Assembly (NCBI GenBank): GCA_045107045.1
Contig: JBGCFR010000025.1
Coordinates: 1-64,000 of the forward strand
DNA length: 64,000 nucleotides
Origin: Putridiphycobacter sp045107045
GTDB lineage: Bacteria > Bacteroidota > Bacteroidia > Flavobacteriales_D > Crocinitomicaceae
Reading direction: 5' to 3'
In this document: one piece after another, positions 34,652 through 43,834 of the stretch
Layout of the letters: every line of letters begins with the position of its first letter
Numbering within the stretch: the stretch's first letter is position 1
Notes under the pieces: generated by a model
Database searches by the model: none
Seen by the model: the letters and a program-made list of their open reading frames with translations, nothing else
Told to the model about the DNA's origin: nothing
Position numbers and translations under genes: made by a program

Positions 34652-36130
34652 ATGTCAAACAAAATAACTCCACGCGAAAAAGATTATTCGCAGTGGTATA
34701 ATGATATTATTAAAATAGCTGATTTAGCTGAGCATTCAGAAGTAAGAGGCTGTATGGTGATTAAACCATATGGTTTTGCTATTTGGGAAAATATGAAGGC
34801 TATTTTAGATCAAAAATTTAAAGAAACGGGTCATTCAAATGCTTATTTTCCAATTTTTATCCCAAAAAGCTTGTTTGAGGCTGAAGAGAAAAACGCAGAA
34901 GGATTTGCTAAAGAATGTGCTGTTGTTACTCATTATAGATTAAAAAACGATCCTGATAATAAAGGAAAGCTAATTGTTGACCCAGAAGCTAAACTTACTG
35001 AAGAGTTAGTTGTAAGACCAACAAGTGAAGCTATTATTTGGAGCACCTATAAAAAGTGGATTCAATCTTATAGAGACCTTCCATTACTGATAAATCAGTG
35101 GGCAAATGTGGTACGGTGGGAGCTCAGAACACGATTGTTTTTACGTACAGCAGAATTTTTATGGCAGGAAGGCCATACGGCTCATGCAACAAAAAGTGAA
35201 GCAGTCACCGAAGCAGAACAAATGAATAATGTTTATGCTGATTTTGCTGAAACATATATGGCCATGCCAGTAATTAAAGGACTAAAAACAGAAAGTGAGC
35301 GTTTTGCAGGAGCTGACGAAACTTACTGCATTGAAGCTATGATGCAAGATGGTAAAGCGCTTCAAGCTGGAACCTCACATTTTTTAGGACAAAATTTTTC
35401 GAAAGCATTTGATGTGAAGTTTGCTAACAAGGAAGGTAAAGAAGATTTTGTGTGGGCAACTTCATGGGGTGTTTCCACTCGTTTGATGGGAGCCTTAATT
35501 ATGACACATTCTGATGACCTAGGTTTGGTATTACCTCCAAAATTAGCTCCGATTCATGTTGCTATTGTACCTATTTATAAGAGTGAGGAACAGCTTAATG
35601 CTATTTATGATAAACTTCAACCTTTAATGCAAGATCTTAAATCTAAAGGTTTTGTTGTGAAATTTGATGATGATGACCAACGCAGACCAGGATGGAAGTT
35701 TGCTGAGTATGAAGCCAAAGGTGTTCCAATAAGAATTGCAATCGGTCCAAGAGATTTAGAAAATAATCAAGCTGAAGTTGCAAGACGGGATACTCAAGAA
35801 AAAACAACAGTTAGTTTTAATGGAATTTCAGATTATATAATTAATCTATTAGATGATATTCAAGTGAATTTATTTGCAAAAGCAAAAGAGTATAGAGATA
35901 CACAATGCAGACCAATTGATTCATATGAAGAGTTTAAGGAAAAAATTGAAACTGAAGGAGGTTTCTTTTTAGTACATTGGGATGGTACTGCTGAAACAGA
36001 AGAAAAAATAAAAAAAGACACGAAGGCAACTATTCGCTGTATTCCATTTTACTTGCCTGAGGAAGAAGGTAAATGCATGGTGACAGGACAGCCAAGCAGT
36101 AAAAGAGTTGTTTTAGCAAAAGCCTATTAA
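34652..36130 (+). CDS. proS: Prolyl-tRNA synthetase, archaeal/eukaryotic-like short form
   Basis: 492 residues, the length of the form without an inserted editing domain. Class II motifs: VRPTSEAIIWSTYKKW, RTAEFLWQEGHTAHAT, GTSHFLGQNFSKAF and SWGVSTRLMGALIMTHSDDL; the anticodon-binding domain follows (HVAIVPIYKSEEQLNAI). It charges tRNA-Pro with proline in the cytosol. A perfect promoter lies upstream. The following gene starts 11 bases downstream and is probably in the same transcript. Confidence 0.97.
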   Translation: MSNKITPREKDYSQWYNDIIKIADLAEHSEVRGCMVIKPYGFAIWENMKAILDQKFKETGHSNAYFPIFIPKSLFEAEEKNAEGFAKECAVVTHYRLKNDPDNKGKLIVDPEAKLTEELVVRPTSEAIIWSTYKKWIQSYRDLPLLINQWANVVRWELRTRLFLRTAEFLWQEGHTAHATKSEAVTEAEQMNNVYADFAETYMAMPVIKGLKTESERFAGADETYCIEAMMQDGKALQAGTSHFLGQNFSKAFDVKFANKEGKEDFVWATSWGVSTRLMGALIMTHSDDLGLVLPPKLAPIHVAIVPIYKSEEQLNAIYDKLQPLMQDLKSKGFVVKFDDDDQRRPGWKFAEYEAKGVPIRIAIGPRDLENNQAEVARRDTQEKTTVSFNGISDYIINLLDDIQVNLFAKAKEYRDTQCRPIDSYEEFKEKIETEGGFFLVHWDGTAETEEKIKKDTKATIRCIPFYLPEEEGKCMVTGQPSSKRVVLAKAY

Positions 36131-36141
36131 ATTAATAAACA

Positions 36142-36825
36142 ATGGAAAAAGAAAGAAATCATATTGTTAATTTGCTAAAAAGCAAATCGGTAATGAAGCA
36201 AAATGTGTTTTCAAACACTAAGGAATGGTTTAGAATATTAAAGCAAGAATTGTCTGAATGTATAAGTTTAATTCAGGAGGAGCTGAAAGATACTCCTAAA
36301 ATAAGGTTAAAATATGTTGATGCTGGTCCATACGAGGCGCAGTTATTTATTGGTTCAGATGTTTTGATTTTTTACATGCATACGAATGTATTTAGGTTTT
36401 CTAAATCAAATTTTGTTCACCAAAGCTCTTATTTAAAGAAAGATCCAACTGCTGCTTATTGTGGAATTATTAATATTTATAATTTTTTAGCTGACTCCTA
36501 TGAGTTAAAACGATCTAATGATGCAGGTTACTTAATTTCAAGAATTTTTGTAAATAAAGATAATCATTTTATGATTGAAGGTAAAGGTTATTTAGAATTC
36601 GCTTACAGAGATTTTTTAAACCAAGTAATGCATAAAGATGTGATGTTAGACGTTATTTTAAAGGTTGCAGCATACGCTATTGAATTTGATCTATTAACAC
36701 CTCCATATAACTCAGTTGGTGTTGTTTCAGTTGATCAAATGCAAACACTTAGCAATAATTCAAAATTGAAAACAGGAAAACGCCTCGGATTCAAGTTCCA
36801 AGGAGACAATAAAATTATTGGCTAA
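36142..36825 (+). CDS. Conserved Bacteroidota-type protein of unknown function
   Basis: 227 residues, no signal peptide and no membrane segment. It starts with a charged helix (HIVNLLKSKSVMKQNVF) and has a mixed alpha/beta body (GPYEAQLFIGSDVLIFYMHT, IIKNIYNFLADS-like helix, NKDNHFMIEGKGYLEFAYRD). I cannot name a family. Its tight spacing after proS suggests co-expression. It ends 15 bases before a promoter for the tRNA genes. Confidence 0.75.
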   Translation: MEKERNHIVNLLKSKSVMKQNVFSNTKEWFRILKQELSECISLIQEELKDTPKIRLKYVDAGPYEAQLFIGSDVLIFYMHTNVFRFSKSNFVHQSSYLKKDPTAAYCGIINIYNFLADSYELKRSNDAGYLISRIFVNKDNHFMIEGKGYLEFAYRDFLNQVMHKDVMLDVILKVAAYAIEFDLLTPPYNSVGVVSVDQMQTLSNNSKLKTGKRLGFKFQGDNKIIG

Positions 36826-36839
36826 ATTTCACCTAAAAA

Positions 36840-36870
36840 TTTGTCAGGAAAAAAAATAGAATTATATTTG
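36840..36870 (+). promoter_or_regulatory. Promoter of the tRNA-Glu pair
   Basis: TTTG (36840-36843), 19-base spacer, TATATTTG (36863-36870): an exact match to the Bacteroidota consensus. The first tRNA begins 30 bases downstream of the -7 box. Confidence 0.85.
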
Positions 36871-36900
36871 CACTCCTTTTGCGAAAGGAATTGATATTTT

Positions 36901-36972
36901 GGCCCATTCGTCTAGTGGTTAGGACGCCAGGTTTTCATCCTGGAAACAGGAGTTCGATTCTCCTATGGGCTA
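36901..36972 (+). tRNA. tRNA-Glu (TTC)
   Basis: 72 bases. The acceptor GGCCCAT pairs with ATGGGCT, the anticodon loop is TTTTCAT (anticodon TTC) in a CCAGG/CCTGG stem, and the T arm has GTTCGATTC. The CCA end is not encoded. It is identical to the second copy. Confidence 0.97.
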
Positions 36973-36994
36973 CAAGTTTGAAGTAATTATTTTT

Positions 36995-37066
36995 GGCCCA
37001 TTCGTCTAGTGGTTAGGACGCCAGGTTTTCATCCTGGAAACAGGAGTTCGATTCTCCTATGGGCTA
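36995..37066 (+). tRNA. tRNA-Glu (TTC), second identical copy
   Basis: 72 bases identical to the copy at 36901-36972, after a 22-base spacer. Both lie behind one promoter (36840-36870) and in front of rpsT, so one precursor is likely. The duplication raises the dosage of this tRNA or is a recent tandem copy. Confidence 0.97.
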
Positions 37067-37110
37067 CTTGTAATGCTTCAATTTAAATTAAAAGAAAAAA
37101 CAATAGAATT

Positions 37111-37362
37111 ATGGCAAATCATAAATCGGCATTAAAAAGAATTAGATCAAACAATGCTAAACGTTTGAGAAATAAGTATGTGCATAAAACAACTAGAAAT
37201 GCAGTACGAGTTTTAAGAGCGTCAACCGATAAGAAAGAAGCGACAGCTATGCTTCCAAAGGTTATAGCAATGCTTGATAAATTAGCGAAAAGAAATATTA
37301 TTCACAAGAAGAAGGCAAGTAACTTAAAGTCGAAATTAACCAAGCAGGTTAACGGACTTTAA
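37111..37362 (+). CDS. rpsT: 30S ribosomal protein S20
   Basis: 83 residues. The start MANHKSALKRIRSNNAKRLR and basic helices are typical of S20, which binds 16S rRNA early in 30S assembly. The ATG is 44 bases after the second tRNA-Glu, so transcription from the tRNA promoter may reach it. A strong terminator follows at 37385-37414. Confidence 0.97.
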   Translation: MANHKSALKRIRSNNAKRLRNKYVHKTTRNAVRVLRASTDKKEATAMLPKVIAMLDKLAKRNIIHKKKASNLKSKLTKQVNGL

Positions 37363-37384
37363 TTCATTAGCAATCATTTTTAAG

Positions 37385-37414
37385 AAGCTTTTCCGTCATG
37401 GAAAGGCTTTTTTT
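37385..37414 (+). terminator. Terminator after rpsT
   Basis: AAGCTTTTCC, loop GTCAT, GGAAAGGCTT, then a T-run: a nine-pair stem with one G-T pair, 22 bases after the stop codon. It ends the tRNA-rpsT transcript. Confidence 0.9.
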
Positions 37415-37592
37415 GTTTGTAATTGTATGTGTTTAATAATTAGATAATTACAATTTTAATTGTTTTCTTGATGTAACTTTGGAACGATATATGCAAAGGC
37501 TAAGATAGAAATAGAAATAACCGTTCAATTTCTCAAGATATAATTCGGCAAAGAAATGATAAGGTTGATTTTGAAAAAAGAATTGAAATTCT

Positions 37593-37622
37593 TTTGAAAA
37601 TTGAGGACTTATTGTAATTTTG
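37593..37622 (+). promoter_or_regulatory. Promoter of the OmpA-family gene
   Basis: TTTG (37593-37596), 18-base spacer, TAATTTTG (37615-37622) match the Bacteroidota consensus. The ATG at 37651 lies 28 bases further, giving a leader of about 20 bases. Confidence 0.75.
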
Positions 37623-37650
37623 GGAGAAATTGACATAATCAGTTTAATAT

Positions 37651-38793
37651 ATGAAAATGAAGAAATTTGTACTACTAACTAGCTTAAGTTTAGGACTAGT
37701 GTTTAATGTGTCAGCTCAATCAGCAACGGATTTAGTTGAGAATGGTAGTTTTGAAGATATTATAGGTAAAATTAAAAGAGCTGGATCCATTGATTTGTCA
37801 TCAGGTTGGGTTTCTCCAACAAAAACTGCGGCTGATATATACTCAAGTATTATTAGGGATGATTTTGGAAGCCCCGAAAATGTGAATGGGAAGGAAGATC
37901 CTCAAGATGGATCGGCATATGCCGGATTTACATCATTTAGCTATGGTGATAAATTACCGCGTTCATATGTGTCAACTAAACTAAAGTTACCAATGCATAA
38001 AGGGCAAACGTATTGTGTTAAGTTCTACGTTTCTTTGGCTGAAGGCTCAAAATATGGCTCAAATAATATTGCAGCCAATTTTTCTAAGAAACAATACAAT
38101 ATTAATGAAGACAAAAGTATAATGGGCAAATCATCTGTTATGCATGTTGAAAATCCAATTTTTTCTGGACAATTTGGTTGGGAAGAGGTTTGTGGAACTT
38201 ACATTGCAGAAGGAGGCGAAAAGTTTTTAACGATTGGTAATTTTAGTAGCAATGGTGAAACCGTTAGTGAAAGAATGAAAAAACCTACTGATTTCAGAGG
38301 GCAGCAAGCCATAAGAGCTTACTATTATCTGGATAATGTTTCAGTTGAATTAGTGGATGATGAAGGTGAGTGTAAGTGTATGACAGATGTAAAGGAAGAG
38401 GAGTCTTTTGTTTATGCCGTGAGTCCAGTCAATCCTGAAGGAATGACCATTCAACAAATTGTTAAGTATACCAAGGTTTATTTTGGATATAATTCAGATG
38501 AGGTTACCCTAAATAGTGAAGAACATTTAGACAACATAATTAATGTACTTAAGGAGAATCCAACGGTAAAAGTTAAAATGACGGTGCATGCTGACGAAGA
38601 TGAAGCACTTGATAAGAAGGCAGCTGGGATTGAAAATAAACGTTCCGAGGCTGTTTTAAAATATTTAACTGAAAACGGAGTTGATGCAGAAAGAGTTTCA
38701 GTTGAAAATGTTGGTGATTCGAATTTGGCTAATAAATCTGGTTCTGAAATTGGAAAAGCAAAAAATAGAAGAGTCACATTTATACTAATGTAA
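37651..38793 (+). CDS. OmpA-family outer membrane/cell-wall protein
   Basis: 380 residues. Signal peptide about 1-22 (ending NVSAQ). The N-terminal domain (about 25-240; LVENGSFEDI, PLSSGWVSPT-like, then jelly-roll strands with YVSTKLKLPMHKGQTYCV) resembles a carbohydrate-binding fold. A Cys pair (ECKCM) links to a C-terminal OmpA-like peptidoglycan domain (about 265-380): VYFGYNSDEVTLNSEEHLDN, VKVKMTVHADEDE, ENKRSEAVLKYLTENGVDAE, GKAKNRRVTFIL. The usual NxxLSxxRA is altered to IENKRSEA. It probably links the outer membrane to the wall. It has its own promoter and terminator. Confidence 0.88.
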   Translation: MKMKKFVLLTSLSLGLVFNVSAQSATDLVENGSFEDIIGKIKRAGSIDLSSGWVSPTKTAADIYSSIIRDDFGSPENVNGKEDPQDGSAYAGFTSFSYGDKLPRSYVSTKLKLPMHKGQTYCVKFYVSLAEGSKYGSNNIAANFSKKQYNINEDKSIMGKSSVMHVENPIFSGQFGWEEVCGTYIAEGGEKFLTIGNFSSNGETVSERMKKPTDFRGQQAIRAYYYLDNVSVELVDDEGECKCMTDVKEEESFVYAVSPVNPEGMTIQQIVKYTKVYFGYNSDEVTLNSEEHLDNIINVLKENPTVKVKMTVHADEDEALDKKAAGIENKRSEAVLKYLTENGVDAERVSVENVGDSNLANKSGSEIGKAKNRRVTFILM

Positions 38794-38812
38794 TATAAAC
38801 AAATTGATATGT

Positions 38813-38845
38813 AAAAAGTCCTGCAATTTTGCAGGACTTTTTTTA
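38813..38845 (+). terminator. Terminator after the OmpA-family gene
   Basis: AAAGTCCTGCAA and TTGCAGGACTTT form a perfect 12-pair stem with a short loop, followed by a T-run. It is 20 bases after the stop codon. Confidence 0.92.
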
Positions 38846-39035
38846 TTTACAACCATATTATTTTCCCAAAGAGGCCAGCTGCAGAATAGTAAACTTGAAC
38901 TCATGATAGGGGTGAAGGCTGAAATGATTGTCATATAGATATAAAAACGATATGAATCATTTTAAGAGCCAATTATTGTACTTTACTTTAGTTAATTTGA
39001 TACTGATCTTTGTAACAATTTACTTGATCAGTTCT

Positions 39036-39341
39036 CTATGAATTCATGTCTTGCTGTGGTTTAAAAATCTTAGCATCCGCCCAAAAAGTAGCAAATGGTA
39101 TCAATGAGGCAAATCCAGAAATTAATACTGTTTTAAACGACCATTTATATTTTATTCCAACTATCAATACAAATAAACAATACGCAATGAATAAAAACCC
39201 ATGAGCATAGCCCATTATTTTATTTGGCCAAAATATGTCAAACATATATTTTAAAGGCATAGTTACAGCAAATGCGATATAACTAATTCCTTCAATAAGT
39301 GATAGTAGCCTGAGGGTACCCAGTTTTGATGATAAATTCAT
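39036..39341 (-). CDS. DUF3817 small membrane protein
   Basis: 101 residues with three or four helices. The family pattern is clear: LRLLSLIEGISYIAFAVTMP, KYMFDIFWPNKIMGYAHGFL, and SGFASLIPFATFWADAKI at the end. The function is unknown. A TATATTTG-type box lies at 39362-39369 on the minus strand; no clear -33 box is seen. The gene stands alone. Confidence 0.88.
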   Translation of the reverse strand: MNLSSKLGTLRLLSLIEGISYIAFAVTMPLKYMFDIFWPNKIMGYAHGFLFIAYCLFVLIVGIKYKWSFKTVLISGFASLIPFATFWADAKIFKPQQDMNS

Positions 39342-39619
39342 TGCTATTATTTTTTTGCCTACAAATATACACTTAGCATTTAGACTTTTCTGTATGCAGA
39401 GACATTTGTGTTTATTTTTACATCATATAATAATGCTAATAAGATTCCATCAATAAGGAGTTTGTAATTTTTTTGAAAAACTATAGTGAAACTAATGGAT
39501 TCACAATGAAATGTAATTCATCTTTCGGCCTTTTTAGTAATTCATTTATTATAATGCCAATCTTATGGTTTATTCTGATGCATCATTAAAAAAAAAATGT
39601 AAATTTACCCTTTGGTTTT

Positions 39620-40375
39620 ATGGTAGCATTTGATAACGAAATTGAAAAATTAGAGACATTTAGTCCAATTTCATTGGCAGAAATGGATGAGGTAAAACTG
39701 ATGAATAGAACAGACACTAAATTTGTTTTTAAAAGGTCGGATTTATCATCAGTGCTAGAGAAATTGTCTTCTGACTACAGTGTTTTAAAAATTAATGATA
39801 ATTTAATTAGTAGTTATAAAACATTGTATTTCGATACGCTTGAATTTGGATACTATTTAGATCACCATAATGGAAGAGGAAATAGGTTTAAAGTAAGAAT
39901 TAGAAATTATACTGAATCTAATCTTTTTTTCCTTGAGATTAAGAATAAATACAAAGGGAGAACAGATAAGAAGAGAATTAAGCTTAATGATTTTGAGACT
40001 AGTTTTTCTGCAGACTCAAGATTATTTGTTGATTCAGTTATTGATTCGGCTCCTAATTTGGAAGCGAAACTTTGGAATAATTTCTCTAGAATTACTTTGG
40101 TGAACCATGCCGAAAAGGAGAGATTAACACTTGATTTAAACTTATCATTTGACTGGAATGGAAGGGTGGAAGAGTTTGATCATATAGTGATTGCTGAGCT
40201 TAAACAAGAAAATGTAAATCGCAATAGCAAGTTCTATCAAATGATGAAATCCTTTAATATATCATCAAATAGTATTAGTAAATATTGCATTGGAGCAGTT
40301 AGCTTAAACCCAGGTCTAAAGTACAATAGCTTTAAATCTAAAACACTTTTAATTAATAAATTATTAACCTTATGA
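39620..40375 (+). CDS. VTC domain (polyphosphate polymerase-type) protein
   Basis: 251 residues. The start FSPISLAEMDEVKLMNRTDT with KFVFKRSDL and YLDHHNGRGNRFKVRIRNYT, then LFFLEIKNKYKGRTDKKRIK match the VTC4-like tunnel domain, which in yeast makes polyphosphate from ATP. The basic residues (R, K) lining the tunnel and the E in FLEIKNK are in place. In bacteria the domain occurs with DUF4956 proteins, as here, where the next ATG overlaps its stop by four bases. A polyphosphate-making activity is inferred, not shown. Confidence 0.88.
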   Translation: MVAFDNEIEKLETFSPISLAEMDEVKLMNRTDTKFVFKRSDLSSVLEKLSSDYSVLKINDNLISSYKTLYFDTLEFGYYLDHHNGRGNRFKVRIRNYTESNLFFLEIKNKYKGRTDKKRIKLNDFETSFSADSRLFVDSVIDSAPNLEAKLWNNFSRITLVNHAEKERLTLDLNLSFDWNGRVEEFDHIVIAELKQENVNRNSKFYQMMKSFNISSNSISKYCIGAVSLNPGLKYNSFKSKTLLINKLLTL

Positions 40376-41076
40376 TTTCAGAATTATTTTTATCTTTTGG
40401 TATTGAATTACCCCTATTTAATGTGCTTGCTGCTGCAAATAGATCGAACGACTTTTTAGGTATGTCTTGGATGAGTGACGATTTTTACAAATTAGTTTTT
40501 AGATTCTTTCTAAACCTTATTTATATTACCGCTATTATTCGATTCATATATTATGCAAAAACCCCCCGCAAAAATTATTTATTCACATTCTTTTTAATCT
40601 CTATTATTACCTTCTTTATCTGTTTTGCTTTAAAAAAACTAGATATTGATACAGGTATGGGACTTGGTTTGTTTGCTATTTTTGGTATTATCCGATATCG
40701 AACAAATACAATGAAAATTAGAGAGATGACTTATCTTTTTATTGCCATTGGTTTATCAGTAATTAATGCTTTAGCAGGTAAGCAGGTATCTTATGCAGAA
40801 TTATTATTCATCAATTCAATTGTACTATTAATTGTTTACTTGATGGAAAACTGGTGGTTTGTAAGCACAGAAGGTTCAAAAACAATTGTCTATGAAAAAA
40901 TTGACAATATTAAACCAGAAAACGAAGACATTTTAAAAGCTGATATCGAAAAGCGTACAGGTTTGGCTGTTACTAGGATAGAAGTTGGTAAAGTTGACTT
41001 TTTAAGAGATATTGCAGAAGTTAAAATTTTCTATAATTATGAAAATAATGCGGACCTTTCCAATAGTGACGACTAG
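40372..41076 (+). CDS. DUF4956 membrane protein
   Basis: 234 residues. Four or five helices at about 45-62, 68-85, 95-110 and 125-160; then a cytosolic tail (about 165-234). The motif GLGLFAIFGIIRYRTNTMKI is characteristic of DUF4956. The family is a standard partner of VTC proteins and is thought to form the membrane part of the complex. It overlaps the VTC gene by four bases at the start and the next gene by 38 bases at the end, so the cluster is tightly coupled. Confidence 0.9.
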   Translation: MISELFLSFGIELPLFNVLAAANRSNDFLGMSWMSDDFYKLVFRFFLNLIYITAIIRFIYYAKTPRKNYLFTFFLISIITFFICFALKKLDIDTGMGLGLFAIFGIIRYRTNTMKIREMTYLFIAIGLSVINALAGKQVSYAELLFINSIVLLIVYLMENWWFVSTEGSKTIVYEKIDNIKPENEDILKADIEKRTGLAVTRIEVGKVDFLRDIAEVKIFYNYENNADLSNSDD

Positions 41077-43255
41077 TCTTAGGATCTGGATAGTATTAAT
41101 TTATTTTTCATGTGCCTGGTCTCAAGATTATAATTTTACTGGTCTTTGGACAAATGTTGGACCGAATGACAATCCTGAGGCTAGAAGTCAATCAGCTGCA
41201 GGATTAGGCCCTGTAGAATTTATAAGGATATCTAAGAATAACCCGGAACTCATGTTAGGCGGCTCATTAAAGGGGGGGTTGTTTGTTTCAGAAAATGGCG
41301 GAAATAATTGGCAAAATGCAGGGTCAGATAGCTGGCAGTCATCCAAATGTGGGTGGGCAGAATTTCATCCTGAAAATGATAATATATGGTTTGCCATTGC
41401 CATGCAGTCTACCTATAATGGTTCTCCTTCAAGTATTGGAAAAATTGGAGGTGTTTTTCGAACAAAAAACAAAGGTGATACTTGGGAATCTGTTGCTAAC
41501 TATAGTGATTTCAAGAATGATTTAAGAACAACTATTTTTGGGATAAGATTCCATCCAACTAACAAGAATAAAATGTATCTTTTAACAACGAAAGGTATAT
41601 ATTTTACTGAAAACTGCATGGCTGATTACTTGGAATGGACAAAAGTAAAATATGTCTCTGGAAAAATTTATGATTTAGAAGTAAATGAAGAATATTTGTG
41701 CTTTTCACAAGAAAAAAAAGGAATCTGGAATGTTATGATTTCTGAAGGACAAAAACTAGTTCCGATTCCAGAAATTACCAAGGAGTCTAGCCCTATTAGT
41801 AATATTACAATTGAAAAGTACCAAAAAGAATTTTATATTTTAATTGACTTTAAAGATAAAAAGGATGAAGTGAGATTGTACAAACCTAAAACGAAAACTT
41901 TAACAACAGTATTTAATGCTGGAAAAGCCGTTTTTGGAGCTGGATATACTTTTGGGATCAATCCACACAATGGAAATGAACTATGGATTGGCAATGGCTT
42001 ACGCATTCGAAAATGGTTAATTGATGAGCAAAGGTATGGTTCTTTTGGTAACAAGTATCATGTAGATGTTGAATGCGTTGAGTTTCATCCTACATTGGCT
42101 AATGTAGTTTATATTGGAACCCATGGGGGAGTGTTTAAAACAGTAGACAATGGAGAAGCATGGGAATTTAAATCAAAAGGATTTGGCAATGCAGAAGTTT
42201 ATGGATTGTCGGTTTCATCTCAAGACCACCAAATGATTGCAGTTGGTTTAAATCATGGGGGATCCTTAGTTAGGGCAGATTGGAAAGATAACGGAACATA
42301 CTATTGGAAGCAAGTTAATGGAGGAGATGCTCTATTACCTATTATAAATCCAAGTGCAGACAGCATTATTTATACAAGTAATCAATATACAGGAGGTGGT
42401 TTGTACTATTCTACGGATTCCGCTAAACGCAATAAATTAATTCATTCTAGACGTCAATTTTTGACATCAGGCTGGAGCATGGCCGTAAAATTGCATCCTG
42501 TTAAGGATAGCATTTTGTTTTTTAACTTCAAAAGAAATTCAGGAATAAACAAAGGATGCATTGATGTTGTAAGAAGTAAAAGACCGCATGAAAGAGACTC
42601 GATTGAAGTAATTTCCAATTTTCATCAAACACATCAACTGTCTAAATATGAGGTGTACGGCTTGTATGTTTCTGAATTTCATCCAGATGCATTATTTGCT
42701 TATGTTATTTCTGATGAGAAAATTGAAACTAAAACTAAAAAGATTCATAGACTTTATATGATCCAAAATTCATTGGTAAGTGCCGACTCAATTATTAACC
42801 AATGGCAAGAGTTAGAATTGCCTAGAAGCAGCTGGATTGGTGATTTGGAAGTACATCCTAAACGCTTGAACAAGTTGTATGTTTCTTATGCTGCGGGATT
42901 AAAAGTGAAGTCTTCTGCACCTGATGATAAAGGTATGGTATTTCATTTGAAGTATAAGAAGTCTAATTACTCTTTAGTAAGAAACTGGGATATTTCTGCA
43001 AGTATTCCAAGTGCAACAGGAGGAAAAAATAATATGATTGTAACCAAAGAGAAGGGAATGTTTATAGGTACAAGCACTGGTGTATATTATGGAAGTAAAT
43101 CTACTTTAAGAGGAGGTAAATCCTGGGAAAAAATTGGTGTCAATAGCCCTCATTGTAAAGTAATGGGATTGGATTATAAGCCAAATGGCATTCTGACTGT
43201 TGCATATGATGGTAGAGGTGTTTGGCAATTAAATGTTACACCAGAAGTGAAATAA
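41039..43255 (+). CDS. Secreted BNR/sortilin-type propeller protein
   Basis: 738 residues from ATG 41039 (MKIMRTFPIVTTSL); the open frame begins 27 bases earlier, and ATG 41048 is also possible. Signal peptide to about SCAWSQ. BNR/Asp-box motifs recur (SENGGNNWQNAG, RTKNKGDTWESVANY, KTVDNGEAWEFKSKG, RGGKSWEKIGV) as in sortilin/VPS10-like propellers. There is no T9SS sorting domain, so it should stay in the periplasm or be secreted otherwise. It overlaps DUF4956 by 38 bases and therefore belongs to the VTC cluster. Confidence 0.85.
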   Translation: MKIMRTFPIVTTSLRIWIVLIYFSCAWSQDYNFTGLWTNVGPNDNPEARSQSAAGLGPVEFIRISKNNPELMLGGSLKGGLFVSENGGNNWQNAGSDSWQSSKCGWAEFHPENDNIWFAIAMQSTYNGSPSSIGKIGGVFRTKNKGDTWESVANYSDFKNDLRTTIFGIRFHPTNKNKMYLLTTKGIYFTENCMADYLEWTKVKYVSGKIYDLEVNEEYLCFSQEKKGIWNVMISEGQKLVPIPEITKESSPISNITIEKYQKEFYILIDFKDKKDEVRLYKPKTKTLTTVFNAGKAVFGAGYTFGINPHNGNELWIGNGLRIRKWLIDEQRYGSFGNKYHVDVECVEFHPTLANVVYIGTHGGVFKTVDNGEAWEFKSKGFGNAEVYGLSVSSQDHQMIAVGLNHGGSLVRADWKDNGTYYWKQVNGGDALLPIINPSADSIIYTSNQYTGGGLYYSTDSAKRNKLIHSRRQFLTSGWSMAVKLHPVKDSILFFNFKRNSGINKGCIDVVRSKRPHERDSIEVISNFHQTHQLSKYEVYGLYVSEFHPDALFAYVISDEKIETKTKKIHRLYMIQNSLVSADSIINQWQELELPRSSWIGDLEVHPKRLNKLYVSYAAGLKVKSSAPDDKGMVFHLKYKKSNYSLVRNWDISASIPSATGGKNNMIVTKEKGMFIGTSTGVYYGSKSTLRGGKSWEKIGVNSPHCKVMGLDYKPNGILTVAYDGRGVWQLNVTPEVK

Positions 43256-43268
43256 TAAGTTGTAAATT

Positions 43269-43832
43269 ATGGTATACTTAGAATTAATCGTTGAGCTATT
43301 AAAATATGCAATTCCTTCTTTAGCATTGTTTTATGCCGTATATTATTTTACCAATCGTTGGTATAACGTGCAGGAAATAAAGTTAACCAAAGAGCAGGTT
43401 AAAGAAGTGGAGTCTTTTAACGCAGTTGATTCCGAGAATTCAAAAACCTTTTTTCCTTTACAGATTGATGCAGTACAAAGGTTAGTGTTATTCTTAGAAA
43501 GAATAACACCTAATAATATGGTAATGCGTCTTTTAAATCCAGGGTTACCAGCAAGAAATTTTCAACAAAAACTTTTGGATTCTATTCGTTCAGAGTTTGA
43601 ACACAATTTGGCACAACAAGTATATATATCTTCAGAGTCATGGGAGATAGTGCAGCAAAGCAAGGAAGAGGTTATTAAAATTGTTAATATGGCGGCAACT
43701 AAATTAGAAGATACATCTTTAGCGGGTGATTTAGCGAAAGGAATTTTCGAAATATCGGCACAGCTTAAAAATCAACCAACTGATATTGCCATTGAAATGT
43801 TAAAGAATGAATTAAGATCAGTGATAAAGTAA
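43269..43832 (+). CDS. Membrane-anchored protein of unknown function, Bacteroidota type
   Basis: 187 residues. One N-terminal membrane helix (about 8-26, LLKYAIPSLALFYAVYYF), then a long, mostly helical cytosolic part with ERITPNNMVMRLLNPGLPAR and EFEHNLAQQVYISSESWEIV. I recognise the pattern as common in this phylum but cannot give a function. It lies 13 bases after the BNR gene and converges with the glycosylphosphotransferase gene, three bases away. Confidence 0.78.
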   Translation: MVYLELIVELLKYAIPSLALFYAVYYFTNRWYNVQEIKLTKEQVKEVESFNAVDSENSKTFFPLQIDAVQRLVLFLERITPNNMVMRLLNPGLPARNFQQKLLDSIRSEFEHNLAQQVYISSESWEIVQQSKEEVIKIVNMAATKLEDTSLAGDLAKGIFEISAQLKNQPTDIAIEMLKNELRSVIK

Positions 43833-43834
43833 GA

